Shown here one piece after another: positions 1 to 11,161 of a stretch of 64,000 nt of DNA. The notes below the pieces were generated by a model that was not told the origin of the DNA, searched no databases, and saw only the letters and a program-made list of their open reading frames with translations. The DNA comes from Harmonia axyridis (Eukaryota; Arthropoda; Insecta; Coleoptera; Coccinellidae): the NCBI RefSeq assembly GCF_914767665.1, contig NC_059504.1, positions 46,469,720 to 46,533,719 of the forward strand, read 5' to 3'. Position 1 is the first letter of the stretch, and the number at the start of each line of letters is the position of its first letter. Position numbers and translations under genes: made by a program.

Positions 1-292
1 AGAACAGGAGTCACTGATGTTATTTACCAGATAGCTAGGCTCAAGTGGAACTGGGCTGGGCATGTAGCACGGATGGTAGATGGAAGATGGACAAAGAGGC
101 TGCTCGAGTGGAGACCAAGAGCCGACAAAAGAAGCAGGGGAAGACCTCCCACGCGATGGACTGACGACATCAAGAGGATGACCACAGACTGGATGCGGAG
201 TGCTCAGAATAGAGGACAGTGGGCAGAAATGAGGGAGGCCTATATCCAGCAGTGGATGCAAAGGGCTGATTGATGATGATGATGATGATCGT
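1..292 (+). mobile_element. RTE-group LINE, 3' end (cut by the window start)
   Basis: An open frame runs from the window edge to a TGA near 271. It reads as the C-terminal tail of an RTE-type endonuclease/reverse transcriptase: a KWNWAGHVARM block, a WT.RLLEWRP block, then RGRPPTRWTDDI, where RGRP..RW is the usual signature of this tail. The enzymatic domains lie outside the window. The stop is followed by a (GAT)n run at about 271-290, the simple-repeat 3' end expected of RTE elements. The last 90 codons are intact, so this copy is younger than most others here. A second RTE end, in worse shape, lies at 25.7 kb. Confidence 0.85.
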
Positions 293-764
293 CCGTCCAC
301 TGCAATACCTAACTCCATCGTGAGGCGAATCTAACACCGGTGCAAAAAATTCTTCATGAAATTGCTCTCAAAACAATTGTGAAGGTGATAAAACACCACA
401 AGCGATGAGTTGGAGATTGACTCGACAATGACGAATTTTCCACCAGATTCAAGCGTCCAAAGATTGCACCTTCGGTGAATGGTGTATCATCAATCACCCC
501 AAAAAGGCCCGTTCAGTCAATTAATTCTTTCTTAAATTCTCTCGACAGGTGACAATATATCCAAATTTCTGCCATTTAACCCCTTCCACATCAGGATGAA
601 GGAGTGTATGACTCCTACAGTTTTGTGAGTAAGATTCTCACATTATTTTACCTTTCATGAGGAAATTAGCCAATAAGGAGTCTCCCAGCTCCAACAAAAA
701 AAAAATTCCAAGATTCAACGCATAATATTCAATATCGATCTTTCGAGGTGAGACAGGGAAGGAA
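293..764. other. No gene seen
   Basis: Mixed sequence with stops in all frames. A short stretch around 310-500 has a vaguely transposase-like composition, but no motif I can defend. Confidence 0.5.
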
Positions 765-1020
765 AATAATGGTAAGTACCACGCCTCGTTATCAAAGAAA
801 CCTCATTCGGTCATCGATGCCATCGCCTGTCGAAAATTACACCGGGATATCGTGTTACATCGTGGCCCGGGGCGTGAGAATTCATTACGCGTTATGGAGA
901 TCGAAATTATCGATGGGGCAGGGGTCGAAGCGGCGGGCCTCTCCCAAATTACAATCTGTTACATTTCGACAGATAAAGGTTTGTCAGTTCTGCATTTCGC
1001 CTAATCGGTAGGGTTGCAAG
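765..1020. other. CpG-rich single-copy-looking island
   Basis: Base composition rises sharply, with many CG dinucleotides. It is not repeated elsewhere in the window. The 87-codon frame at 748-1011 has no recognisable protein features, so I do not call it a gene. Confidence 0.4.
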
Positions 1021-1159
1021 ACTCACCTTTAATACCGTAATTACAACGCTTTTTACTTGTTGTATTCACCATAGTCAAATAAACTTTCCCAAACAAATAT
1101 TTAGTTAGACGAACAATTCTTTAAGCAAGATCAAATAATATCTTATGTCAAAATAATAA

Positions 1160-1715
1160 TGACTACTGATATGGAAATGTTGTAATACCATCGAGCAACT
1201 GGCCAAAGGAAATAAAGTAACTCTACTATGAGTACCGGATCATTGTGGTATTGAAGAAAACTCAAAAGCCGATGAACTTGCAAAAAGGGCATCAAGGTTA
1301 ACACCTTTTGGTCCTGAGCCCTTCTGTGGTCTTGGAAAAAACCGTCCAACAGCGGTCCGACAATGGGACTAGGACAATAGAAAAACCTGACAGGACAGTA
1401 TCGTTGCAAATCCTTTCTGTACCGCATGGTCAGCAGATGAGATCTGCAGGCTCTGTGGAAAGGAGGCAGAAACAGCCGAACACATAGTGTGCAAATGTCC
1501 GGGTTTGACTGGCCTAAGAACAACTCACATGGGAAAGTCAGTTCTGGATTATTATCCAAGGCTCCTAAGGAGTCGTTGGTGTCGTTAACCGAACCGACGG
1601 CCTCTCTGGGTTTGCATGAATCTGTAGAGTTGAGAAAAAAAGATCAATTTGGTCGCAGTTCTCGCAACGACCCCGATGCAGTGAATAAAAATAATAAGAG
1701 AGCATACATCCTTGG
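1160..1715 (+). mobile_element. RHL-2 LINE 3' end (RNase H tail, zinc knuckle, 3' UTR)
   Basis: Read across several stops, the plus strand gives the end of an RNase H domain (NSKADELAKRAS near 1275-1300), the linker block PEPFCGLGK near 1320, and a CX2CX8HX4C knuckle (CRLCGKEAETAEHIVCKC, about 1448-1502). This order is typical of I/R1/LOA-group LINE ORF2 proteins. A 3' UTR with a CCCCGATGCAGTGAATAAAAAT end follows, which matches the end of the RHL-2 copy at 7.6 kb. Stops and frameshifts show a pseudogene. The long minus-strand frame over this region is its antisense shadow. Confidence 0.8.
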
Positions 1716-2129
1716 TGTCTGTATGTTTGTTTCAGTACTTTACAGCTGATATCAAGGACCTGCTGAAAACTTTTGGAATCAAATAGCTAGAGTCCTCAGA
1801 AGCCCTGGAAACGCCAAAATACTATAAAGCAATTATCTAGAGGCAACAACGAGACTCTAGTTGGGATGGAGTTTTCTCGTGAATCATCCAGAGTGAATGG
1901 ACAAAATTCTATATTGTTCCAACGTCTTGATTTTCCTAATTCTATGACTTATAAGGGGTTAAATTTGATCGTGAAATTCGAATGGTATGGAGACAACTAA
2001 TGAAATGATACAATAGTTCATTCGGAATTAGAATCAAATACTTAGTTCAAAAGTACCGGTTCTAAGCTTGCAAGACTACATTCAACTAGAGGCTTAAATT
2101 CGACCGGCAAATTATAAACCTTCACCTTT
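1716..2129. other. No gene seen
   Basis: AT-leaning sequence without long frames, motifs or repeats that I can link to the rest of the window. Confidence 0.5.
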
Positions 2130-2345
2130 TGACAGATTTCGAAATGTCAGTTTCGTACCGAGCGTCGTCGTAAAGACGCGGGGCGTCCCCATTCCATGCC
2201 GCGGCGGGAGTTTCTCCAGAAATCTGTATATTCCGGAACCGCGTCTTTTGGGGGTTGAATATTAGGAATTATCGCGATGTTATGCACATAACGTATAGTT
2301 TTCCTTCCCTCCGAGGGCTTCGGAATGGATAGGGTGGAAACAGTG
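2130..2345. other. CpG-rich island
   Basis: Contains a GC-rich core (about 2160-2250) with several CGCGG and GGGCGT words. No open frame of note. Confidence 0.35.
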
Positions 2346-2916
2346 TTCAGTTTAATGAAGATATTTCGTTAGGGATATTGCAGACGACAGCGAAGCGACG
2401 TCTAGGGACTTTAATATCAAAGTTACTGATGATCTTCGCTTCACTTCCGCATTAAAATGAATATGGAATCGATAACGCTATCAGCTAAGGGTTCTTTCAT
2501 GCGGGTACCTATTGATTATTAGGTCGCGGTTTGAAACGGGATCTGATGTTTTCATGTTTCCAGTTCCTTTTCTTTTGTTTTTTGATAGAACAGGGAAAAT
2601 CCTCAAGGACGAACTACCTAATGAAAGATCAAATAGTCCCCGCGTTTGATGAAAACAATCTACCTCTCTAACCTGCTGTTCTTGAGGTTTCGTGTATCTA
2701 TTTGCTCTTCAACCTTTTGACTACATATATGTTTGCATAGGACAGTCTCTTTTTTTTTAAATTTATCTTTATTCAATTTCTGCCCTCTGTTCTTTCGCAG
2801 TTGATCTCTGGGTCTTTCGTGATAGGCTCAATTTTCAACAGGGTTGTAGTCAACTATCCTTCAGCTTTCCTTTTTAGGAAAGTTGTTGAGATTGCTTCAA
2901 CCACAGCTTAGTTCTT
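2346..2916. other. No gene seen
   Basis: AT-rich, with T-runs near 2750. Nothing recognised. Confidence 0.5.
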
Positions 2917-3405
2917 ATGTTTTTTCCATCTGAAGCGCTGGGAAATGATCCCTCTATTTTACAGACCGAGATTCTGCCTGTATACGTTTGCTCTCAGGAG
3001 TGTCTTAAAATAAACCTCACGGGGGCGCATGTGCATATCATCACGAACAGTTGGACCACGCTGAGATCCCTGGAAATGCACTGCCAGAGGTCTCTGTTGA
3101 CCTGAGAGTACCGTAACAACATAAGACTTTATTGCCAGAGGCAATAAAGTGACTCTGCTATGGGTACCAGGGAACTGTGATGTTGAAAGAAACAAATAAG
3201 CCGATGCAAAAAAGCGAAAAGTGCATCAAGGTTAACACCTGCTGGACCTGAGCTTCTTTGTGGGCTAGGAAAAGACCAATATAAAATCAGCGGTCCAGCA
3301 ATGGTAGTTGAATAACTGGATAACCCACTGAACAAACACTCCTGGACTCACTCAGGCTGAGAAATTCGTGGCGACTCCACCTACCTCTGCCAGAAAGCAC
3401 TTGAA
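2917..3405 (+). mobile_element. RHL-2 LINE fragment, forward part
   Basis: The frame beginning near 2925 reads PSILQTEILPVYVC, the second catalytic-acid (Glu) region of the RNase H. It then reads HIITNSWTTLRSLEM, where family members have TDSQATLKSL, so the third acid is replaced by Asn. Later blocks (ASRLTPAGPELLCGLGK near 3225-3275) follow in other frames. The part runs up to a block equivalent to ARKHLKL near 3390-3405. At that point the next segment of the element continues on the opposite strand (next entry). Confidence 0.75.
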
Positions 3406-3560
3406 GCTGTCACTTGCATACCATGTGTTCAGCTGTTTCTGCTTCTGATCCACATAGCCTGCAAATCTCATCTGCTGACTTTCCCATACGGTACAAATGA
3501 TGTTTGTAGCGACAGTGAGCCATCAACAGTCTCACCATCACCCGAAGCTTGGGTGATGGT
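3406..3560 (-). mobile_element. RHL-2 LINE fragment, segment inverted in place
   Basis: The minus strand encodes PKLRVMVRLLMAHCRYKHH, then the knuckle CRLCGSEAETAEHMVCKC. This is exactly the piece that should follow the forward fragment ending at about 3405. Its upstream end lies at 3560 and its downstream end touches the forward part, so it has been flipped without moving. AAGCT words sit at or close to both joins (near 3400 and 3545). Confidence 0.7.
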
Positions 3561-3589
3561 GGGTCTGAAACTACCAAAATGTACCAATA

Positions 3590-3856
3590 GATTTTATAAA
3601 AATGTGAGAAAACTACTAATAAACTCACACTGGCGAATACTTCAGTCTCTCGGCGTTCGAGGAATCCCCCTATTTAGTCTAAGCGCGCAGGAGATTGCAG
3701 AAATATATGCCATGCGACGCGTGCATCAAGTCAAGCAATAAATATCTTGAATCAAGTCAAGTCAAGCTCAAGTATATAATTTTTCACGAGCTTGATTTTC
3801 AAGTCAAATAGTTGGGTTAAAATATCAAGCTACTTGGCTTGATGAATCCCCAATTA
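3590..3856 (+). mobile_element. hAT-type CAAG-rich element, right-end fragment
   Basis: Homologous, in opposite orientation, to about 58136-58420. Shared blocks include ATGTGRGAAAACTACTAATAAA, TCTCGGCG.TCGAGGAATC, GCAGAAATATATGCC and a CAAGTCAAG-rich terminal zone. It ends with CTTGATGAATCCCC near 3843-3856, the reverse of the TAGGGATTCATCAAG end seen at 58136. It abuts the truncated end of the RHL-2 fragment. Confidence 0.7.
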
Positions 3857-4069
3857 TTGAATTAAAGCGTTCTATCGGTATTGTAGATCTATTGGTTATG
3901 TGAACCTATGTGTTTGGTGAATCTATTCTTTATGCGGATCTATCGTATTTTTAGTGCCTATATACTAGACACGAGCAGAATCGAATCGAGCAGAAGTTTT
4001 TAGAGAATCTTCAATAATAACCTGTATTACCTTCAAGAATACAGAGAATAACGGATAAATATCTAAATA
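3857..4069. other. No gene seen
   Basis: AT-rich spacer, nothing recognised. Confidence 0.5.
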
Positions 4070-4520
4070 CCCCCCGTAACAACTGCGGTCTCGATCAATT
4101 AACCCCAAACGCGCCGTAAATTTTATGCTAATGATCTTTCATCAACCGGCAACCCACGTCCATTCTTCAATTCTATATAGTATTTCGACACGCCGAAGCG
4201 CCCTCTCGTGCCGTAGTGGCGCGATAAATCATCGTTATGACCGGTAGCGGCCGTAATGTTCTGTGTTTAATATGCTGACTTCAAGTGGTCACAGAACGGC
4301 CGCGTGGGCGCATCGAAATGTAAACATATTTTTACGTACGACGACCAGCCACTTGAAATTCTGTGCGTTGGATGAGAGGGAACGGGCGAAAGATCAATAT
4401 TGATGGGTTTGCGTTCAACGCGCTCAATTGTCGATGATCATCACGTTTTGTGCATCTCCTCGGTGGCGCGGATGAAGTGCATCGGGTCCCACGCGTTTGA
4501 CAGGGAGTCGTAGGTCAAGG
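4070..4520. other. CpG-rich island
   Basis: Long CpG-dense stretch including a TTCAAGTGG near 4278 and its complement CCACTTGAA near 4348. No convincing frame. Possible regulatory DNA only. Confidence 0.4.
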
Positions 4521-4689
4521 TTTCATTTCTATGGTTCTATTATTTCTGTTCTTCAGTTGATTGACGAGGAGATGACCTAGAAAATATTCCATTCAATGAT
4601 TGGAAGTTTTAATCAATTTAGAACCTTCTGGTCTTATCAGTGTATTGGCGTAGATATGGAATTTTTTAGTTGGGAGGGCAAATGGCCTA
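4521..4689. other. No gene seen
   Basis: Short AT-rich spacer between the island and the next LINE fragment. Confidence 0.45.
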
Positions 4690-5228
4690 TTAACTAGGAA
4701 CAATAGGGGGCCACTTCAAAGAGCCAAAAAGAAATTGAATGATTTCAAAAATCAATAAATGTTCCTGGCCACTCGGAAACCAAAGGGAATGAAGAGGCTA
4801 ACACACTTGCCAGAAAAGGAGAACAAACTCCTTTCATTGGCCTAGTGTACCACTAAGGAAGAGTAACAGTAGAAGGAATAAATCGAAAGAGAAACACTCT
4901 GTTGAAAACTTCCTGGCCTGGATCATTACAAATAGTGTCTTCGAAACGTTGATACTGCGAGATCTGAATGTTCTACATCTCAATACTGAATTCCTAACTG
5001 GATATTGCTGTCTCAGGAGAAGCAAGAAACTCCGGGTCACCTGATGATAAAACGCCTCGCCACTGCTAGCCAGCACAAAATCTGCTTTGGACAAGAAACT
5101 TGTAGAAGTGAGTAAGTAGCCTCCTTGAATTGAAGTTTATAGAACTCAAGAGCTAGAGAGCGAGCTGTAGACGATAACTAATGACGAGAACAGCTTTGAT
5201 GGGATTCACAATATAGCATAAGGTCACA
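4690..5228 (+). mobile_element. RHL-1 LINE 3' end
   Basis: The plus strand shows the RNase H tail (CSWPLGNQREStop-broken, then NEEANTLARKGEQTPFIG near 4790-4840), a degraded linker, and fragments of the knuckle region (TPGHLMIKRLA near 5030). The final part (about 5085-5225) matches the 3' end of the minus-strand copy at 31.9 kb, including GCTTTGATGGGATT and CATAAGGTC. Two gaps remove most of the CX2C part. The longest frame in this stretch is antisense and should be ignored. Confidence 0.75.
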
Positions 5229-5314
5229 TGAATGAATCAATTTTTTAGACCTAAAAAGGGTTCTGACGACGCGATCAACATGAAAATTTTGATTGAAATT
5301 GTTATTTTATATTA

Positions 5315-6470
5315 GGTGTACAACTTTGCTTCCGTCGTTTTGCAATAGATGGCTGTAGCGGTAAGTGATAGTGGAAATAAATAGATCGTAGATGTCATAC
5401 CATAAGCTTAGGTATTTGTAAACATAACGTCATCGAAATATTAGTCGGTTTGTGTCTTTATCATACAGTTATTCTCGATTAAACATGTCAGCTTACCAGC
5501 TAAATTCTCGTCATTTGTGGGAGGTTCTAATATTCTGCTTTAATATGAAGAAATCTGCGGCTGAGGCTCATCAAATGCTCTCAAATACCTACTAGCGAAA
5601 GAACGCGCGGAGAGTGGTTTCAATGCTTCAAGAACGGTGGCGGTGACAGAGCAAAGGTTTTCGAAGATGCATAATTGGAGGCATTACTTAATCAAGACTC
5701 GCGTCAAACGCAACAATAATTGGCAGGATCCATGGGCAGTGACGCAACAAGCAATCTTGAAATGCCTGAAAGTCATGGAAAAGATTAAAAAATAAGGAAA
5801 TTGGTAGCCGTACAAGGTGAAGCCGAGAGATGTTGAACGGAGTTTGTTTGCTTGTGAAAGCTACTTGCGAGGCAAAGGCGAAAGGGATTTCTGCAGCACA
5901 TTGTCACTGGAGCTAAAAAATGGGTTCATTACGATAATCCTCAGTGCAGAATAACCCGGCTATGCTTCCACGTCGACAGTCAAACCGAATATTCACGGTT
6001 CCAAGGTTATGCTCAGTATTTGGTGGGACCAGCCAGGCGTAGTGTAATATGAGATTGATGCGTTTGAATCGAGCATTGAGAGACATACGGCCGCAATACA
6101 ACGAGAGACATGATAAAGTGATTTTACAACATGACAATGCTCGACCCCATGTTGCGTAATTGGTCAAGACATACTTGGCAATATTGAATTGGGAAGTCCT
6201 ACCCCGCCCGCCGTATTCTTCAGATGTTGCTCCCTCCGACTATCATTTGTTTCAACTAATGGTACATGGCCTGGCTGACCAGCACTTCCGATGTTATGAA
6301 GAGGTGAAATTTGGATCGATTCGTGGAACTAGTTTTTTTAACGCATGATTCGAACTCTTCCTGAAGGATGGTAAAAAGTAGTGACCAGCGATGGACAATA
6401 CTTCAAATCATAAATGTAAAGCCAGTTTTTTACAATGAAGCCTCGAATTTCGGAAAAAAAACAGCGGAAG
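5315..6470 (+). mobile_element. MAR-A mariner copy 1 (mauritiana-like, decayed)
   Basis: The left terminal repeat GGTGTACAACTTTGCTTCC starts at 5315 after TA. A degraded right end (AACAGCGGAAG) stops near 6470. The transposase start is near 5486 (MSAYQLNSRHLWEVLIFCF), like mauritiana-group enzymes. Later blocks are KKSAAEAHQML, EELAGS-like remnants, and HDNARPHVA followed by VAPSDYHLF with 34 residues between the two aspartates, as in DD34D mariners. The element is about 1.15 kb, with many small deletions, stops and frameshifts. The longest intact piece is the C-terminal frame at 6160-6348. Confidence 0.9.
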
Positions 6471-6479
6471 ATATGTATA

Positions 6480-7090
6480 TTGCTGCCTTCTCGTAATATT
6501 TTTTTGACGAGCTCTCAAAAACAATCGTCGACACAATCCGTCAACGGTCCTAAAGTAAACACAGGTAGGTATATTTGATCATCCCTCCACGTAAAACAAT
6601 TCGGCACCAAATTCGGCGTGAACGTGTGTATCGAAAAAATAAAACCTGGCAGCCGAAATTCGAGCCGCCGAATAAATCGGAAATAAATCATCCTTCGCCA
6701 ATCGATTGTCAACCGTGTGCTCTTTTCACACGTGAACATGTCGACACGTTCGGTAGCAAGTCGGTTTTTGGTCCTCCGCATTCAAATAACTGATTGATCG
6801 GGGCTCAAATCGTTCGAATAACTTTCGGTGGCGGCGTTTTATGGGGCTCCCAAGTCGAAAAACTCGGTATTGTAATTTTGATTGATGATACCGAGAAGGC
6901 AGCACCGTTGGGGCGCCGAGTCTTTTGTTTGTAAACAAGAGGCGAGCTCGCGTACGGCACGGGACACGTGCCAAGTGGAAGATGGTCCAATTAGCCGGAG
7001 TGAGGTGTTTGTGTTCTTTGATTTACGGCAGTTTGTGCCGATTGGAAACCGTTCCTGGGACTGATCGATGACTAGGTGCCGAATTTAGCT
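6480..7090. other. CpG-rich island, overlapping short frames on both strands
   Basis: GC-rich single-copy-looking stretch. Six frames of 60-90 codons overlap on both strands. None has a start context, domain or biased codon use that sets it apart, so they are best read as chance frames in GC-rich DNA. Conserved non-coding DNA is a possible explanation. Confidence 0.4.
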
Positions 7091-7369
7091 TCCGAGTCTG
7101 CCCAAGGTAGAAAAGCTTCTTAATTTCGACAGTTTCGCTCGCAAAATGCATTTCAGAATATTCCGAACGACCTTGGTATATGTCTGTTTGACGGTCTATG
7201 TATGAGCATACCCGTCTAACATACCATAAAGTCAATAGCTTAATGAACTCTCGTCATGTATTGCTCCGGGCGACTTTCATAACTAGGAATCACCTGATTT
7301 CGTAAGAAGCTTGAAATTGTTTAACTTATACATAATCAACTCGGTATTTTTCTTGGATTTTCTAGGGTT
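7091..7369. other. No gene seen
   Basis: Nothing recognised before the RHL-1 fragment. Confidence 0.45.
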
Positions 7370-7611
7370 CTGATAACAAGGACTGTTTAGTTTGGGTTCC
7401 CGCTCACTTGGGAGTTGAAGAGAACACACTTGCCCGATAAGGAGCACAAATAATGTTCATTGGCCCAGAACCTTTCTGCGGTATAGGTAAGGTACCTACA
7501 AGAAAGAGTTTCAGGGGAAAAGGAAAAAACGAAAAGAAACATTCTGGTCAAACCTTTCTGGGTTGGATCATTCTAAAAAGTTCCTTTGAAACTTTGTTGC
7601 CGCTAGAACTA
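7370..7611 (+). mobile_element. RHL-1 LINE, part upstream of a nested insertion
   Basis: Reads NKDCLVWVPAHLGVEENTLAR (RNase H end) and, after a stop, MFIGPEPFCGIGK, then the linker GKNEKKHSGQTFLGWI and a degraded SFETLLPLEL. The same element resumes at 8284. Between the two parts lies an antisense RHL-2. The last 14 bases (7598-7611, TGCCGCTAGAACTA) are repeated with two differences at 8284-8297, as expected of a target-site duplication. Confidence 0.85.
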
Positions 7612-8283
7612 TTATTTATTATCTCACTAAATCGGGGTCGTTACTGCTCTGTTAGCTTGCCAGGAACTACGACCAAGTTGATCTTTTGTTCTTAAACCTA
7701 CCTATTCATACAAACCCAGAAAGGCGTCGATGCTGTTAATGAAATCGACGACATCCGTGCTGACTCAGCCATGCGGTACAAAAGGTATTTGCACCGACAG
7801 TGTCCTGTCTGCAGTCTCGCCATTACCCGAAGCTCAGCTCGTGGTAGCTTCAGGAATGTTCTGGTATAGATTGATGACAGCACCACAAACTTCTTAGCCT
7901 GAGCAAGACACGGAGTATTTCTTCAAAGGCTTTTCCTATTGTCGCTCTCCCATTGTTGAACAGGTGTCTTGTTTTGGTATTTTCCAAGCACACAGAAGGA
8001 CTCAGCACCAACAGGTGTCAACCTTGAAGCCCTTTTTGCAAGTTCATCGGCTTTTTCATTTCCTTCAATACAACAATGCCCCGATACCCATAATGAGTAA
8101 CTTATTGCCTCTGGCCAGTTGATTTATGGTATAACGGCACTCCCATGTCAAAAGAAACCCCTGGTTATATGATTTCCAGGGACATCAGCGTAGCCTTGAT
8201 GTCCGCAATACGCAACCTTTTGAGGTTTCTTTTGAGAAACTTCAATTGTAGACAGCTAGTGTCTCGGATCGCAGGATAGAGAG
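7612..8283 (-). mobile_element. RHL-2 LINE inserted in RHL-1, 5'-truncated
   Basis: The minus strand carries the RNase H tail (GNEKADELAKRAS near 8010-8050), the linker with ESFCVLGKYQNKT, and LKLPRAELRVMARLQTGHC (about 7800-7850). The 3' UTR ends CCCCGATTTAGTGAGATAATAAATAAT at the 7612 side, with the tail toward low coordinates. Its knuckle region is damaged. The element is about 670 bp, so only the 3' fifth or so of a full LINE, as usual for 5'-truncated insertions. It is flanked by the 14-base repeat described in the RHL-1 entries. Confidence 0.85.
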
Positions 8284-8600
8284 TGCTGCGAGAACTAAGA
8301 AGTATCTGGACCTTAGCAAGAATATGCTACATCTCCTCACTAGATTCCCTATAGGGCATTACCGCCTCATAAAACACCTAATGAAAATGAGTCCAGCAGA
8401 AAACGACGAGTGCAGATTCTGTGGGGAAGAAGAAGACACTCCGGATCACCTGTTGACGGAATGCCTCGCCATCGGTAGCCAACGCAAAAAATGCTCTGGA
8501 ATAGAGACTTGTAGGAGTGAGGAAGTAACCTGCTTCTATCCATCCCAGACACTTTTGAGCTAAAACATAGTTCAAAAGTAACTACTAGGTATATGCAATA
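8284..8600 (+). mobile_element. RHL-1 LINE, part downstream of the nested insertion
   Basis: Continues the host element from the duplicated target: AARTKKYLDLSKNMLHLLTRF, GHYRLIKHLMKMSPAENDE, then an intact CX2CX8HX4C knuckle (CRFCGEEEDTPDHLLTEC, about 8410-8466). An 80-codon frame (8324-8563) covers this part. The 3' UTR is short and fades near 8600. Confidence 0.85.
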
Positions 8601-8929
8601 GTTACTAAGGTGATCATCCCTTTGAGTTTTTGGGAAAGTTGTTGAGTGATGATTGTACACTAATCTAGTAAGTTCTTCGCTTCTAAGGTTGTCCGATTTT
8701 CAACTTGTAATTAAGTTTTTTGGTAATATTTGAAGTCCAACAACTTTATAGGCTCGTAAAGTATTAGCTATCAAATCATTTTCAGTTGAAATTTTATGAC
8801 TAGCAACAACTTTTGAGAAAACTTTCGTCAAGAGATTTATCCAATAATAAAATTGATCCACTGCGTCTTTTTTCTAACTGCTTCTTGAAAAACGATACGT
8901 CCACACTGTGTACCTACACTTAGAAGATC
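8601..8929. other. No gene seen
   Basis: AT-rich, nothing recognised on either strand. Confidence 0.5.
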
Positions 8930-9475
8930 AAATTTTATCTTCATTTTACGATCAAAGCCCGTCGATTGATTTTCGGTGAAAGCTCTAACCTCCCACGAAC
9001 CGAACCCGGCCTCTGGACGTACAGACAACAGCCAATCGATTCGGGCCGGTATCGGGTCATTTCCTTTGATACACGATCGAGAGGTCGAGGGTCGATCGAA
9101 TACAGAGAATCATCCTGTTCCGACAAGAGGCCCGTCCGTACTCGAGATAATTGAATAACTGGTCTTTTCATAATTGGACGAATGAAATTTAATCCCTATC
9201 GGCGCCAAACGGCCATTAATTTAATGGAACCAGGCCGAAAATATGAAATGCGATCATCGATTGGTCGCGGATCGAAGATCTCGAACAATAGCTCGGTTCG
9301 GGCTCTTCGGTTCTGACCACCGGTGGTACAACGAGAGGTTGATTAACTTTGGAGTTTGGGGCGAATTCCTCTTTCGGTGGGACGATATGTTTATGAAGCG
9401 TCATGAAAGCGATATTACAACGGGTCTTAATGTCACTAGCTGTGGTTTGAGTCGAATATTTTGAGTGTTTCAAAA
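8930..9475. other. CpG-rich island
   Basis: Dense in CG and TCGA words. Overlapping frames of 60-85 codons lie on both strands, but no domain, signal peptide or clear splice sites are seen. Probably non-coding. Confidence 0.4.
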
Positions 9476-9837
9476 TTTCACCAATTGATTATTTTAGGGG
9501 TGTATTTTTATGTCAAAATAATTTTTTTTTCCATAAACATCTGTCCGTAAACGCTTCGTTACCGAACTACACAGCGTTAAAGTTTCAAGATATTTTTTGT
9601 TTTTTCTTCATAGCACTTTCAGTTTTTGTGATATTAGGATCAATTTTGAGATATAGGTTCGTAGGGCTTTTATTTCTTTTAAGGACTCTTGTGATTCTGA
9701 TCACAAATTAAGTACATAGAGCTTCTAGTTTTCATTGTTTCTACCTATCATTGAACATGTTTTTTGATAGAGCAAATAATTACATGAAATGGTTTCACCT
9801 TTTTCTCGATAACTTTCGCAGATGCGTTAAAATTATA
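9476..9837. other. No gene seen
   Basis: AT-rich with T-runs. Nothing recognised. Confidence 0.5.
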
Positions 9838-10978
9838 TGGTGTATTTTGCCTCTGTCATTTAGCAATAGATGGCTGTAGCGGTAAGTGGTAGTCGAAATA
9901 ACTAGATCTTAGATGTCATACAATAAACTTAAGTATTTGAAACACAATGCCATCGAAATATTAGTCGATTTGTGTTTGCATCATAAAGTTATTCTCGATT
10001 AAACATATCAGCTTACGAGTCAAATTTTCGTCATTTGCGGGAGGTTTTAGTTTTCTTCTTTAATATGAAGACATCTGCGACTGAAGCTCATCGAATGCTC
10101 TCAAATACCTATGGTGAGGCCGCTATTAGTGAAATAACGAAGACAGCATGGTAAAATAGAGAAGGTTTCGGAGTTGCAGAATTGGAGGGATTACTTGATC
10201 AAGACTCGTGCCAAACGCAACAAGAATTGGCAGGATCATTGGAAGTGACGCAACAGGTCATTTCAAAACGCATGAAAGTCATGGGAATGATTCAGAAACA
10301 AGGAGTCGAGAGATGTAGATTAGTGTTTGTTTTCTTGTGAACAGCTGCTTGCAAGGCAAAGACGGAAGGGGTTTCTGCATCACATTGTGACAAGAGACAA
10401 AAAATGGGTTTATTACGATAATCCCAAGAGCAGAAAAACATGGGGATATCTCGGACACGCTTCCACGTCGAAGAACAAACCAAATATTCACGGTTTCAAG
10501 GTCATGCTCAGTATTTTTGTGGAATCAGCTCAGCGTAGAACAATATGAGTTGTTAAAGCCGACTGAAAAAATCACAGGCGATCGTTATCGAACTCAAATG
10601 ATGCGTTTGAGCCGAGCCTACGGCCGTAATACAACGAGAGACATGATTAAGCGATTTTACAACATGACGATGCTCGACTCCATGTTATTATCCGTATTAT
10701 ACAGGCCTTGCTCCCTTGGACTATCACTTGTTTTGATCAATTGCATACAGCCGGGCTGACAAGCACTTCCAGTCTTATGAAGAAGTAAAAATTAATTGAT
10801 TCGGTGATCGGTTCAAAAGAAGACAAGTGTTTCCAACGCGGGATTCGTACGCTAACCGAAAGATGGGAGAATGTAGTATTCAGCGATGGTCAATACTTTA
10901 AATCATAAATGTTCAACCAGTTTTTTACAATAAAGCCTCTACTCTCGGAAAAAACGACGGAAGCAAAGTTGTACGCCT
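9838..10978 (+). mobile_element. MAR-A mariner copy 2
   Basis: The left end is degraded (GGTGTATTTTGCCTCTGTC). The right end is good (CGACGGAAGCAAAGTTGTACGCC, to 10977). The start region MSAYESNFRHL and KTSATEAHRMLSNTYGEAAISE can be read near 10005-10125. A deletion then removes most of the ERTCREWFQRF block. The frame 10327-10548 keeps CEQLLARQRRKGFLHHIV, but the first catalytic block is TRDKKW instead of TGDEKW, and the second and third aspartates are lost in deletions. Right-end bases lie directly next to the SINE-like repeat. Confidence 0.9.
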
Positions 10979-10980
10979 AT

Positions 10981-11161
10981 GTAAATCAAATGGAAGAAGA
11001 TATAACTTTCTGGAAAGCTGGTTGCAGTGCAAAATTGATTTTGATGACAACCATTATTTACAACCTTAGCACCGTTTAAGTCAGACCGTATCCATTCACT
11101 CTTGGTTTTGACATCAACTAGGTAGTCTCCAAACACACTGCTTCACCGCTCTAACCTAGAA
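10981..11161 (-). repeat. Dispersed SINE-like repeat, copy 1
   Basis: Reverse complement of about 18116-18310, with blocks TTCTAGGTYAGAGCGGTGAAG, ACCAAGAG.G.ATGGAT, TGCTAAGGTTGTAAATAATGG and GCAACCAGCTTTCCAGAAA in the same order. The blocks near one end resemble, but do not strictly match, the A and B boxes of a polymerase III promoter (AGAGCGG, then about 35 bp later GATGTCAAAACC). It is wedged between MAR-A copy 2 and a mariner 3' fragment. It does not encode a protein. Confidence 0.65.

Noticed and set aside
1143..1559. 138-codon minus-strand frame
   Set aside because: Antisense of the RHL-2 LINE; the plus strand carries the RNase H and knuckle motifs.
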